16,198 nucleotides of DNA, from NCBI GenBank assembly GCA_004554105.1, contig SFNW01000032.1, positions 1-16,198 on the forward strand, given 5' to 3'. Numbering within the stretch: the first letter of the stretch is position 1; every line of letters begins with the position of its first letter. Position numbers and translations under genes: made by a program. Origin of the DNA: Clostridiales bacterium (GTDB lineage: Bacteria; Bacillota; Clostridia; Oscillospirales; CAG-272). The notes under the pieces were generated by a model. It searched no databases. It had not been told where the DNA came from and saw only the letters and a program-made list of their open reading frames with translations. Shown piece after piece: positions 1 to 7,869 of this stretch.

Positions 1-1008
1 TACGGCGGAAAATACTATACGCTGTGGATCGAGCAGCGCGACCGCAATACCGCAGACTTCAGACAGGTCATGTACCTGTCCGAGATGAAGAACCCATGGA
101 CGGTCACGGGCGAGGTGCTTGAACTGGTCGCCCCCGAATACGACTGGGAGCGCGGCGGCTACGGCTATGCGGAGAACGAAAAGAAGTGGTATCCCGCCGT
201 TATCGAGGGCATTACGCCCATTGTCGGCGACAACGGGGAGCTGTATGTGCTTTATGCGTGCAGCGGCTATTGGACGACCGAGTACAAGCTCGGGCAGATG
301 ACCTATCTCGGCGGCGACCTTTTGACTGCGTCGAGCTGGAAGAAGTCCCCCACGCCGATTTTCTCGAAGAATGCGGAGGTCAACGGCGTCGGCGGACCGT
401 CGATTTGCACGACGCCCGACGGCAAACAGCGTTATATCCTCTACCACGGCTATCTCGGCAAGGATACGAGCAGCGGCAGATATGCGTTTATGGAGCCGTA
501 TTCGGTTGACGGAAACGGCGTTAAAATCGGCGTGGACGGACACCCGTCGCCGCTGTCGCAGACCTTTACAATGCCGCTGAACAGTATGCCGCTCGGCTTT
601 AAGGTCGCGGGCTTTGACAATCTCGGCGGCACGCGGGTGACGCTGACCATCGGCAAAAACATCGCCGCCGTCAACAGCGTCGAAAAGACGCTCGACGCTT
701 CCCCCGTGATTCGGAACAACCGCACGATGCTGCCGGTCCGCTTTGTTGCCGAGTCGTTCGGCGCCAAGGTCGGTTGGAACGGCGCGACAAGCACCGCGAC
801 GCTGACCGGCGCGGACGGCAGAGTTGTCGAAATCACAATCGGCAAATCGAGCGCGACGGTGGACGGGAAAGCAGTGCCGCTCGATTCGCCCGCGTACATC
901 GACCCCGCAAGCGGCAGAACCTATCTGCCCGTGCGTGCGGTCGCCGAGGCGCTCGGCGTCACCGTTTTCTGGAACGGCGACCTCTCGATGGCGATGCTGT
1001 CCAAATAA
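1..1008 (+). CDS. GH43-like glycosidase with C-terminal stalk domain (3' part)
   Basis: Partial gene: the frame is open from the first base, so the true start and any signal peptide lie outside the window; 335 residues are visible. The first ~205 resemble the second half of a five-bladed GH43 beta-propeller (arabinofuranosidase/xylosidase type). Visible features are APEYDWER, then VIEG with a candidate general-acid Glu at visible residue 69, ELYVLYACSGYW, and SWKKSPTPIF. Residues ~215-335 match the copper-amine-oxidase-like N-terminal (stalk) domain, with NRTMLPVRFVAESFGAKVGWN followed by a second TYLPVRAVAEALG unit. That module is common in secreted surface proteins of Firmicutes and is not itself catalytic. 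Likely role: extracellular hydrolysis of plant or host polysaccharide side chains, with the stalk holding or positioning the enzyme at the surface. The substrate cannot be told. A strong terminator follows directly. GH43 assignment moderately sure; stalk domain very sure. Confidence 0.75.
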   Translation, partial: YGGKYYTLWIEQRDRNTADFRQVMYLSEMKNPWTVTGEVLELVAPEYDWERGGYGYAENEKKWYPAVIEGITPIVGDNGELYVLYACSGYWTTEYKLGQMTYLGGDLLTASSWKKSPTPIFSKNAEVNGVGGPSICTTPDGKQRYILYHGYLGKDTSSGRYAFMEPYSVDGNGVKIGVDGHPSPLSQTFTMPLNSMPLGFKVAGFDNLGGTRVTLTIGKNIAAVNSVEKTLDASPVIRNNRTMLPVRFVAESFGAKVGWNGATSTATLTGADGRVVEITIGKSSATVDGKAVPLDSPAYIDPASGRTYLPVRAVAEALGVTVFWNGDLSMAMLSK

Positions 1009-1020
1009 AGCGCGGCTTCA

Positions 1021-1058
1021 CGCCCCGCCCGATTTCGGGCGGGGCGATTTTGCTTTTT
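1021..1058 (+). terminator. Rho-independent terminator after the glycosidase gene
   Basis: A perfect 12-bp GC-rich stem (cgccccgcccga at 1021-1032 with tcgggcggggcg at 1035-1046) closes on a very short loop. It is followed by the T-rich tract attttgcttttt (1047-1058). It starts 12 bases after the stop codon of the glycosidase gene. Confidence 0.9.
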
Positions 1059-1088
1059 AGCGTTTTGCAAAGAAAAACATTGAAACCG

Positions 1089-1117
1089 TTGTCGCCGGTT
1101 TGAATTTATGGTATAAT
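1089..1117 (+). promoter_or_regulatory. SigA-type promoter for the lipid kinase-polC unit
   Basis: A perfect -10 TATAAT (1112-1117) is preceded by an extended -10 TGG (1109-1111). A 17-bp spacer separates it from the -35 TTGTCG (1089-1094), four of six matches to TTGACA. It lies between the upstream terminator and the lipid kinase gene, so it is the natural start of the kinase-polC transcript. Confidence 0.85.
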
Positions 1118-1164
1118 AAAAAAAATACGGCTTTATTAACCGATTCGGATTGCGAGGGCGGATT

Positions 1165-2046
1165 ATGGATAAAAAACTGCTGATGATTGTCAACCCCGTT
1201 GCGGGAATGAAGCGGCTGAAGCCGGCGCTGCTTGATGTGATTTCGATTTTTTCCGCGGGCGGCTTTCGCACGACCGTCATGGTGACGGGACGGCGCGGCG
1301 ACGCCACGAAATTTGCCGCGGCGGGCGGCGACTATGACCTTGTGGTCTGCTGCGGCGGCGACGGCACGCTCAACGAGACGGTCTGCGGGATGCTCGACGC
1401 CGGCGTCACGATTCCGCTCGGTTACATTCCCTGCGGCAGTACAAACGATTTTGCCTCCAGCATGGGCATTTCGTCCGACGTGAAGAAGGCTGCGCACGCC
1501 ATTGCGGACGGTATGCCGCGCCCGCTCGATGTCGGCAAGTTCAACGGCGACTATTTTACATACGTCGCGTCGTTCGGCGCGTTTACCGCCGCCTCCTACA
1601 ACGCGCCGCAGGACGTCAAAAACGTGCTGGGGCACGCCGCCTATGTTTTTGAGGGCATCAAGGATTTGTCGAGCATCAAGCCCTATCCGATGAAGCTTCG
1701 CTGCGGCGACAGAGTCATCGAGGGCGACTATGTTTTCGGCGCAATCGCCAATTCGACCTCGTTCGGCGGCATTGTGCGACTGAAGGACGAGCTGGTTTCG
1801 CTCAACGACGGTATGTTTGAGGTGCTGCTCATCAAAATGCCGCGCACAATCGCCGACCTCAACAGCATTATCAATTCGCTCACGACGAGCAATTTCGACA
1901 ACAATCGCTTTGAATTTTTTAAGGCGTCCGAGCTGACCGTCCTGCCGAGCGAGCCGACCGCGTGGTCGCTCGACGGCGAATATAAGCGCACCGACGGCGA
2001 GGTTGTGATTCGCAACCTGCACGGCGCGGTCAACTTTGTGAAATAA
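1165..2046 (+). CDS. Diacylglycerol/lipid kinase family protein
   Basis: 293 residues, a typical length for the DgkB/YegS/LCB5 soluble lipid kinase family. The start is ATG 1165, with GAGGG at 1154-1158; a TTG five codons upstream has no ribosome binding site. MIVNPVAG (residues 7-14) opens the nucleotide-binding fold. The catalytic GGDGT motif is at 64-68, followed by NE, and IPCGSTNDFA ends near 97, matching the family's P-x-G-T-x-N-D element. WSLDGEY near the C-terminus matches the family's closing DGE motif. Expected reaction: ATP-dependent phosphorylation of diacylglycerol to phosphatidic acid on the inner membrane face. This would return diacylglycerol from lipoteichoic acid or lipid turnover to phospholipid synthesis, the pool that cdsA in this window draws on. 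It is 12 bp upstream of polC and shares its promoter. Substrate within the family (diacylglycerol versus another lipid) is inferred. Confidence 0.88.
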   Translation: MDKKLLMIVNPVAGMKRLKPALLDVISIFSAGGFRTTVMVTGRRGDATKFAAAGGDYDLVVCCGGDGTLNETVCGMLDAGVTIPLGYIPCGSTNDFASSMGISSDVKKAAHAIADGMPRPLDVGKFNGDYFTYVASFGAFTAASYNAPQDVKNVLGHAAYVFEGIKDLSSIKPYPMKLRCGDRVIEGDYVFGAIANSTSFGGIVRLKDELVSLNDGMFEVLLIKMPRTIADLNSIINSLTTSNFDNNRFEFFKASELTVLPSEPTAWSLDGEYKRTDGEVVIRNLHGAVNFVK

Positions 2047-2058
2047 GCGGGAGAAATC

Positions 2059-5000
2059 ATGGCAAAGACGATACTCGAATACTTTCCGAAGTATGCGCCG
2101 GACGAGCGCGTGCGCGCGCTGCTGCTTTCGGCGGAGAATGTTTCGCTCCGCGCCGACCGTGAGCGGCGCATGGCGGAGCTTTCCGCCTCCTTTCCGCAGA
2201 TTATCGACAAAAAAGAGCTGTACGCCATCGAGGGCGAAATCGCGGCGGCGCACGCACTTTCTTCGGTGCGCATTCTGCCGCACTATCCTGCGGCGTTGTT
2301 TACAAAAGACTATATGCAGTCGGTGCTGCTCGAGACCGAGCGCGTCGGCACGGTGTCGAAGGGCTTTTTCGGCTATGCCGACATCACGGTCGGCGAGGGG
2401 ACGGTCGACATTTCGATTCCGTTCGGGCTCGGCGGCATCGGCATTCTCGACACCGCGCATACCGCCGACGTGATTGCCGGCATTATCAAAAGCGAGTTCG
2501 GACTGATTTACAAGGTTGAAATCAAGCAGGGCGAGCCGGAGTATGTCCGCAGTATGCGGCGGCAGGTCTTTGACGACGACCTGCGGCGCATGGACGCCGA
2601 GGTGCGGAATGCGCTCGCCGCCGAGCGCAGCGCCCCGCGCGAAGCGCCGCCCGCCGAAAAAGTGCCGCGCGGACCGGTCGTTGCGACGATTTCAAAGGAA
2701 GAGTACGGCGCCGAGCAGCTCGGCGATACGCTCTTTAAGAGCGGCTGCATGACCTTTGACACGAGCGAGGGCAAGCAGATTCTCGGCGACGAGTTTACCT
2801 TTTCGACCCCGACGCCGATTCGCGAGCTGCAGTCGCACACCGGCAGCTTTATCATCATGGGAAAAGTGTTCTCGGTCGAGACCAAGGACACCCGCAAGGG
2901 CGACAAGACCAATGTTACGATCGGCATAACCGACGGCGACTCGTCGATTTATCTGCGCGGCGCATTCCTCAAAGACGACGCCGCCTTTGTCGGCAATATC
3001 AAGCCCGGCAAGTGCTACGCGGTCTACGGCAGAGTGCGCACCGACGAGTTTTACGGTGAAAACGTCATGCGCCCGCAGCACATCATCGAAATCGGACAGG
3101 TGCTGCGCACCGACAAGGCGGAAAAGAAGCGCGTCGAACTGCACATGCACAGCGTTATGTCGCAGATGGACGCGATTATCGACCCCGCCGACGCCATCGC
3201 CACGGCGAAACGCTGGGGACACCCCGCCATTGCGATTACCGACCACGGCAACGTGCAGTCCTTTCCCGAGATGATGCTCGCCGCCGAAAAGCAGGGCGGT
3301 GTCAAGGTCATCTACGGCATGGAGGCGTACTTCGTCGACGACACGGCGCGCGCGCTGTACGGCGAATGCAACGAGCGGCTCGACAGCGAATTTATCGTCT
3401 TTGACATCGAGACGACTGGACTTTCGGTCGCAAACTGCGGCATTACCGAAATCGGCGCGGTGCGCATTCGCGGCGGCGAGGTGCTTGACCGCTTCAACAC
3501 CTTTGTCAACCCCGAGATGCCGATTCCCGAAAAGATTACCGAACTGACCGGCATCACAAACGAAATGGTCGCCGATGCGCCGAAAATCGACGAGGCCGTC
3601 CCTGCGTTTTTGGAGTTTGCGGGCGACCGCCTTTTGATTGCGCACAATGCGAATTTCGATACGAGCTTTATCCGAGCCGCCGCCGAGAAGCTGAAGATTC
3701 CGTTCAAGAATCCCTATCTCGACACGGTTGCGCTCTCGCGCTTCGCCAACCCCGAACTCAAGAAGCACAAACTCGATATTCTCGCCGACTACTACGGCCT
3801 CGGCGACTTCAACCATCACCGCGCCTGCGACGACGCGGAGATGCTGGCGATGATTTACTTCAAGATGTCCGAAAAGTTGATGAACGAGGGCATTGCCGAC
3901 CTCGGGCGCATCAACAGTGCGATGAGCGAAAGCGCCGACCCCTTGAAGCTGCGCAGTTATCACCAGATTATCCTCGTCAAAAATCTGACCGGTCTGAAAA
4001 ACCTCTACCGCCTGATTTCGATGAGTTATCTGCAATATTACCGCCGCAATCCCCGCATTCCGAAGACCCTGCTCGAGCAGTACCGCGACGGGCTGATCAT
4101 CGGCTCGGCGTGCGAGGCGGGCGAACTCTTCCGCGCCGTGCTTGACGGGCAGTCGGAGGAGGAAATCGAGCGCATTGCCTCGTTCTACGACTATCTTGAA
4201 ATTCAGCCGCTCTGCAACAACCGCTTCCTGATTGCCGAGGGCAAGGTCGCGGACGACGAGGGGCTGCGCGAACTCAACCGCAAGATTGTCGCGCTCGGCA
4301 AAAAACTCGGCAAGCCGGTCGTCGCCACCTGCGACGCGCACTTCATGAACAAGGAGGACGAAATCTACCGCAAGATTTTGCTCTCGGGCATGAAGTATTC
4401 CGACGCCGACAAGGACGTCGGGCTTTATCTGCGCACCACCGACGAAATGCTCGAGGAGTTTTCCTACCTCGGCGAGGAGACCGCCTTTGAGGTCGTCGTC
4501 GAAAATTCCAATAAAATCAACGATATGATTGAGGAAATCCGCCCGATTCCGAAGGGCACTTACACGCCGAACATGGACGGCGCGGAGGAGGATTTGCAGC
4601 GAATGTGCTGGGAGCGTGCGCGCTCGATTTACGGCGAGGATCTGCCCGAAATCGTCGAAAAGCGGCTTGAAAAGGAGCTGGACTCGATTATCAAGCACGG
4701 CTTTGCCGTTTTGTACATCATCGCGCAGAAGCTGGTCGCCTACAGCGAGAGTCAAGGCTATCTCGTCGGCTCGCGCGGCTCGGTCGGCTCGTCCTTTGTC
4801 GCCTCGATGGCGGGCATCTCGGAGGTCAATCCGCTCCCGCCGCACTACGTCTGCCCGAAGTGCAAACACAGCGAGTTCTTCACCGACGGCTCGGTCGGCT
4901 CGGGCTTTGATTTGCCCGACAAAACCTGCCCGATTTGCGGCACGCCCTACCGCGGGGACGGACACGATATTCCGTTTGAGACCTTCCTCGGCTTCTTCGG

Positions 5001-6429
5001 CGACAAGTCGCCGGATATTGACCTTAACTTCTCGGGCGACGTGCAGGGCAAGGTACATAAATATACAGAAGAACTGTTCGGCAGCGAAAACGTCTTCCGC
5101 GCGGGCACAATCGGTACGCTCGCGTCCAAGACCGCGTTCGGATTTGTCTCCAAGTATCTCGAGGAAAAGGGCATCGCGCTCTGCCGCGCGGACGTCGACC
5201 GTTTGATTGCGGGCTGCGTCGGCGTCAAGCGTACGACGGGTCAGCACCCGGGCGGCATCATCGTCGTGCCGAAGGAGTACAGCGTCTACGACTTTACCCC
5301 CGTGCAGCACCCCGCCGACGACCCGAATTCCAACATCATCACCACGCACTTCCAGTTCTCGTATCTGCATGATACGATTCTCAAACTGGACGAGCTGGGA
5401 CACGATATGCCGACCAAGTACAAGATGCTCGAACGCTACACGAATACGAGCGTCATGGACGTGAAGATGAACGACCGCGCCGCCTATCAGTTATTTGAAA
5501 GCTGTGCGCCGCTCGGCGTCACGCCCGACGACATCGGCTGCAACCTCGGCACGCTGGGACTCCCCGAGATGGGCACGCGCTTCATTCAGGGCGTACTGGA
5601 GGACGCAAAGCCCAAGACCTTTGCCGACCTGCTGCAGATTTCGGGTCTGACTCACGGCACCGACGTCTGGCTCGGCAACGCGCAGGACCTCATCAAGGCG
5701 GGCACCTGCACGATTTCCGAGGTCGTGGGTACGCGCGACGGCATCATGCTCTACCTGATTCGCCACGGACTGGAGAACAAGCTCTCGTTCGACATCATGG
5801 AGGCGGTGCGCAAGGGCAAGGGCGTCAAGCCCGAATGGGAAGCCGAAATGCTCGCGCACGATGTCCCCGAGTGGTACATCGCCTCCTGCAAGAAAATCAA
5901 ATATATGTTCCCGAAGGCGCACGCCGCCGCCTACGTCATGAGTGCAATCCGCCTTGCGTGGTACAAAATCTATTACCCGATGGAGTTCTACGCCGCCTAC
6001 TTTACGGTCGCCCCCGGCGGCTTTGACGGCGAGATCGTCATGCGCGGCAGAGGGGCGGTCAGCGCGACGATTGAGGAACTGTCAAAGAAGCCCGATGCGA
6101 CCCAGAAAGAGGCTGAAACCGTGACGGCGCTCTCGCTGGCGCGCGAAGCGCTTGCTCGCGGCGTGCAGTTTTTGCCGGTCGACCTCTACAAGTCCGACGC
6201 GACCGCGTTCCTGCCCGAAAACGGGAAGATTCGCCTGCCGTTTGCGGCACTCGGCGGTCTCGGAGAGGGCGCGGCACAGAAAATCGTCGAGGCGAGAGCC
6301 GACGGCGAGTTCTTCTCGATTGAGGAATTGCGCGAGCGCGCCAAGCTCAACAAGAGCGTGATTGAGATTTTAAGTCGCAACGGCGCGCTCAAAAACCTGA
6401 GCGAAACCAACCAATACACCTTTTTTTGA
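2059..6429 (+). CDS. polC: DNA polymerase III PolC-type alpha subunit with built-in 3'-5' exonuclease
   Basis: 1456 residues, full length for PolC, the replicative DNA polymerase of low-GC Gram-positives. Start ATG 2059 with GGGAG just upstream. Domain order: PolC N-terminal region (to ~240); OB fold (~265-345, IIMGKVFSVETKDT); PHP domain opening with ELHMHS (H362, H364); DEDDh exonuclease inserted in PHP with DIETTGL (D449, E451), HNANFD and HHRACDDAEM; then the rest of PHP. The polymerase core has GSRGSVGSSF (904-913). It also has the zinc-binding CPKC...CPIC pair (C932, C935, C957, C960) and PDIDLNF with the catalytic aspartates D986 and D988. Helix-hairpin-helix and C-terminal regions follow, including the HAAAYV stretch. 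All catalytic motifs are intact. It is cotranscribed with the lipid kinase. In many Firmicutes polC lies downstream of the rseP/ispG end of the next operon; here it lies upstream of pyrH. Confidence 0.98.
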   Translation: MAKTILEYFPKYAPDERVRALLLSAENVSLRADRERRMAELSASFPQIIDKKELYAIEGEIAAAHALSSVRILPHYPAALFTKDYMQSVLLETERVGTVSKGFFGYADITVGEGTVDISIPFGLGGIGILDTAHTADVIAGIIKSEFGLIYKVEIKQGEPEYVRSMRRQVFDDDLRRMDAEVRNALAAERSAPREAPPAEKVPRGPVVATISKEEYGAEQLGDTLFKSGCMTFDTSEGKQILGDEFTFSTPTPIRELQSHTGSFIIMGKVFSVETKDTRKGDKTNVTIGITDGDSSIYLRGAFLKDDAAFVGNIKPGKCYAVYGRVRTDEFYGENVMRPQHIIEIGQVLRTDKAEKKRVELHMHSVMSQMDAIIDPADAIATAKRWGHPAIAITDHGNVQSFPEMMLAAEKQGGVKVIYGMEAYFVDDTARALYGECNERLDSEFIVFDIETTGLSVANCGITEIGAVRIRGGEVLDRFNTFVNPEMPIPEKITELTGITNEMVADAPKIDEAVPAFLEFAGDRLLIAHNANFDTSFIRAAAEKLKIPFKNPYLDTVALSRFANPELKKHKLDILADYYGLGDFNHHRACDDAEMLAMIYFKMSEKLMNEGIADLGRINSAMSESADPLKLRSYHQIILVKNLTGLKNLYRLISMSYLQYYRRNPRIPKTLLEQYRDGLIIGSACEAGELFRAVLDGQSEEEIERIASFYDYLEIQPLCNNRFLIAEGKVADDEGLRELNRKIVALGKKLGKPVVATCDAHFMNKEDEIYRKILLSGMKYSDADKDVGLYLRTTDEMLEEFSYLGEETAFEVVVENSNKINDMIEEIRPIPKGTYTPNMDGAEEDLQRMCWERARSIYGEDLPEIVEKRLEKELDSIIKHGFAVLYIIAQKLVAYSESQGYLVGSRGSVGSSFVASMAGISEVNPLPPHYVCPKCKHSEFFTDGSVGSGFDLPDKTCPICGTPYRGDGHDIPFETFLGFFGDKSPDIDLNFSGDVQGKVHKYTEELFGSENVFRAGTIGTLASKTAFGFVSKYLEEKGIALCRADVDRLIAGCVGVKRTTGQHPGGIIVVPKEYSVYDFTPVQHPADDPNSNIITTHFQFSYLHDTILKLDELGHDMPTKYKMLERYTNTSVMDVKMNDRAAYQLFESCAPLGVTPDDIGCNLGTLGLPEMGTRFIQGVLEDAKPKTFADLLQISGLTHGTDVWLGNAQDLIKAGTCTISEVVGTRDGIMLYLIRHGLENKLSFDIMEAVRKGKGVKPEWEAEMLAHDVPEWYIASCKKIKYMFPKAHAAAYVMSAIRLAWYKIYYPMEFYAAYFTVAPGGFDGEIVMRGRGAVSATIEELSKKPDATQKEAETVTALSLAREALARGVQFLPVDLYKSDATAFLPENGKIRLPFAALGGLGEGAAQKIVEARADGEFFSIEELRERAKLNKSVIEILSRNGALKNLSETNQYTFF

Positions 6430-6448
6430 GCGGATTTGAAAAAAACGG

Positions 6449-6477
6449 TTTACAAAACGCCGCGTATCGTATAAAAT
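6449..6477 (+). promoter_or_regulatory. Probable promoter of the pyrH-ispG operon
   Basis: TTTACA (6449-6454) and TAAAAT (6472-6477) are separated by 17 bp in the 90-bp gap between polC and pyrH. An overlapping TATAAA at 6470 would give a 15-bp spacer. The gap is AT-rich compared with the flanking genes. No convincing terminator for polC lies here, so some read-through from polC is possible. Confidence 0.7.
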
Positions 6478-6519
6478 AGATGCGTATATAAACATCGGCA
6501 GATTGAAAGGAATTCGTTT

Positions 6520-7227
6520 ATGGCAGAAGTGAAATACAAGCGCGTGCTGCTCAAGCTCTCGGGCGAGGCGCTCGCGCGTGACGCAGAGGGCATCTACAAT
6601 CACGATTTCATCGACCGTGTGGCAAGCGTCATCAAGAAGTGCGTTGACGCAGGGGTTGAAATCGGCGTCGTCGTCGGTGCGGGCAACATCTGGCGCGGCA
6701 GACAGGGCGTGAACATGGACCGCGTGCGCGCCGACCACATGGGTATGCTGGCGACGGCAATCAACGCGCTGGCGCTTCAGGACGCGTTTGAGCGCGCGGG
6801 CGCGACGACGCGCGTCATGACCGCAATCGAAATGAAGGCGCTCGCAGAGCCGTATATCCGCAACCGCGCGGTGCGCCATCTCGAAAAGGGAAGAGTTGTG
6901 ATTTTCGGCTGCGGTCTCGGCTCGCCCTACTTCTCGACCGACACCGCCGCAGTGCTTCGCGCCGCCGAAATTGACGCGGACGTCGTTCTGCTCGCGAAGA
7001 ATGTCGACGGCGTATACACCGCCGACCCGAGAGTCGACGCGACCGCAACCAAGATTGAAGAAATCACCTACCAGGAGGTGCTTTCGCGCGGACTTGCCGC
7101 GATGGATTCGACCGCAACCTCCTTCTGCATGGACAACCACATTCCGATTCTCGTGTTCGGACTTGACGACCCCGAGAACATCTATCGCGCCGTTACGGGT
7201 GAAGAAATCGGCACGATTGTAAAATAA
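6520..7227 (+). CDS. pyrH: UMP kinase
   Basis: 235 residues, the normal length of the bacterial hexameric UMP kinase (amino acid kinase fold). It phosphorylates UMP to UDP with ATP in the cytoplasm and controls pyrimidine nucleotide supply for RNA, DNA and cell wall precursors. Start ATG 6520 with GAAAGGA at 6505-6511. Visible motifs: KLSGEAL near residue 10; VVGAGNIWRG (52-60), the UMP-binding glycine-rich loop; DHMGMLATAINALALQDAFE, typical of PyrH; FSTDTAAVLRAAEI with D141; and LAKNVDGVYTADP, the ATP-site region. First gene of a seven-gene run and 21 bp from frr. The pyrH-frr pair is conserved widely in bacteria, usually behind rpsB-tsf, which are absent here. Confidence 0.97.
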   Translation: MAEVKYKRVLLKLSGEALARDAEGIYNHDFIDRVASVIKKCVDAGVEIGVVVGAGNIWRGRQGVNMDRVRADHMGMLATAINALALQDAFERAGATTRVMTAIEMKALAEPYIRNRAVRHLEKGRVVIFGCGLGSPYFSTDTAAVLRAAEIDADVVLLAKNVDGVYTADPRVDATATKIEEITYQEVLSRGLAAMDSTATSFCMDNHIPILVFGLDDPENIYRAVTGEEIGTIVK

Positions 7228-7248
7228 TTTTTGAAAGGACAGAGACAC

Positions 7249-7803
7249 ATGAAACTCGATACCAAAGAATTTGAGCACAAGATGAAAAAGACGATTGAGT
7301 CGCTGCACCTCAATCTGAACACGGTCCGCGCCGGCAAGGCAAATCCCGACGTGCTTTCGCGCGTTGCGGTTGACTATTACGGCACGCCGACGCCGATTTC
7401 GCAGATGGCGGCAATTCAGATTCCCGACCCGCGCACGCTGCTCATTTCTCCGTGGGACGCGACAACCCTCAAGAACATCGAAAAGGCGATTCTCGCCTCC
7501 GACATCGGGCTGACGCCCCAAAACGACGGCAAGGTCATTCGCCTGAACTTCCCGCAGCCGACCGAGGAGCGCAGAAAAGAGCTGACCAAGCAGGTCGCAA
7601 AGCTCTGCGAGGATGCAAAGGTCGCCGTTCGCAATGTTCGCCGTGAGGCAAACGACAAAACCAAGGAAATGAAGAAGAACGGCGAGATGACCGAGGACGA
7701 GGTCAAGGCGAGCGACAAGCTCGTGCAGGATCTCACCGACAAGTTTATCAAAGAGGTCGACACAATCGCCGCGGATAAAAACAAAGAGATCATGGCAATC
7801 TGA
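7249..7803 (+). CDS. frr: Ribosome recycling factor
   Basis: 184 residues, the usual RRF length. With EF-G it splits the post-termination ribosome into subunits. Start ATG 7249 with AAAGGA at 7234-7239; a TTG six codons upstream falls before that ribosome binding site and is rejected. The sequence fits RRF throughout: LNTVRAGKANPDVL near the N-terminus, VDYYGTPTPISQMA, IPDPRTLLISPWD and NDGKVIRLNFPQPTEERRKEL. The C-terminal arm is a charged helix running VRNVRREANDKTKEMKK. It follows pyrH by 21 bp, the conserved arrangement. The gap to uppS holds a hairpin (7809-7834) that could modulate read-through. Confidence 0.98.
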   Translation: MKLDTKEFEHKMKKTIESLHLNLNTVRAGKANPDVLSRVAVDYYGTPTPISQMAAIQIPDPRTLLISPWDATTLKNIEKAILASDIGLTPQNDGKVIRLNFPQPTEERRKELTKQVAKLCEDAKVAVRNVRREANDKTKEMKKNGEMTEDEVKASDKLVQDLTDKFIKEVDTIAADKNKEIMAI

Positions 7804-7808
7804 TTGTT

Positions 7809-7834
7809 CGGGTCGGCGCACTTGCTCCGACCCG
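7809..7834 (+). terminator. Hairpin between frr and uppS, possible weak terminator or attenuator
   Basis: A perfect 8-bp stem (cgggtcgg at 7809-7816 with ccgacccg at 7827-7834) has a 10-base loop and begins 6 bases after the frr stop. The following bases, ctttccatattttcagtttt, are T-rich but not a clean T-run, so termination would be partial at most. It may instead be an RNA processing or stability element separating frr from uppS. Confidence 0.4.
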
Positions 7835-7869
7835 CTTTCCATATTTTCAGTTTTCGGAAAGGGCGGCTT

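Noticed and set aside
1057..2460. A 467-codon minus-strand open frame opposite the lipid kinase and the start of polC
   Set aside because: Antisense shadow; it would end in the terminator-promoter region and has no domain-like sequence.
2692..5403. A 903-codon open frame on the minus strand opposite polC
   Set aside because: It lies wholly antisense to an unmistakable PolC. The product is rich in Arg, Val, Ala and Asp with no recognisable domain, which is what GC-rich third positions on the other strand produce.
6385..6427. Possible terminator at the end of polC (CGCTC...GAGCG stem and a T7 run)
   Set aside because: The 5-bp stem is inside the coding region and about 17 bases away from the T-run, so it is not a working intrinsic terminator arrangement.
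7804..7869. Earlier TTG start for uppS at 7804 giving 22 extra residues
   Set aside because: No ribosome binding site, the segment holds a hairpin, and the family alignment starts at the ATG 7870, which has a good Shine-Dalgarno.
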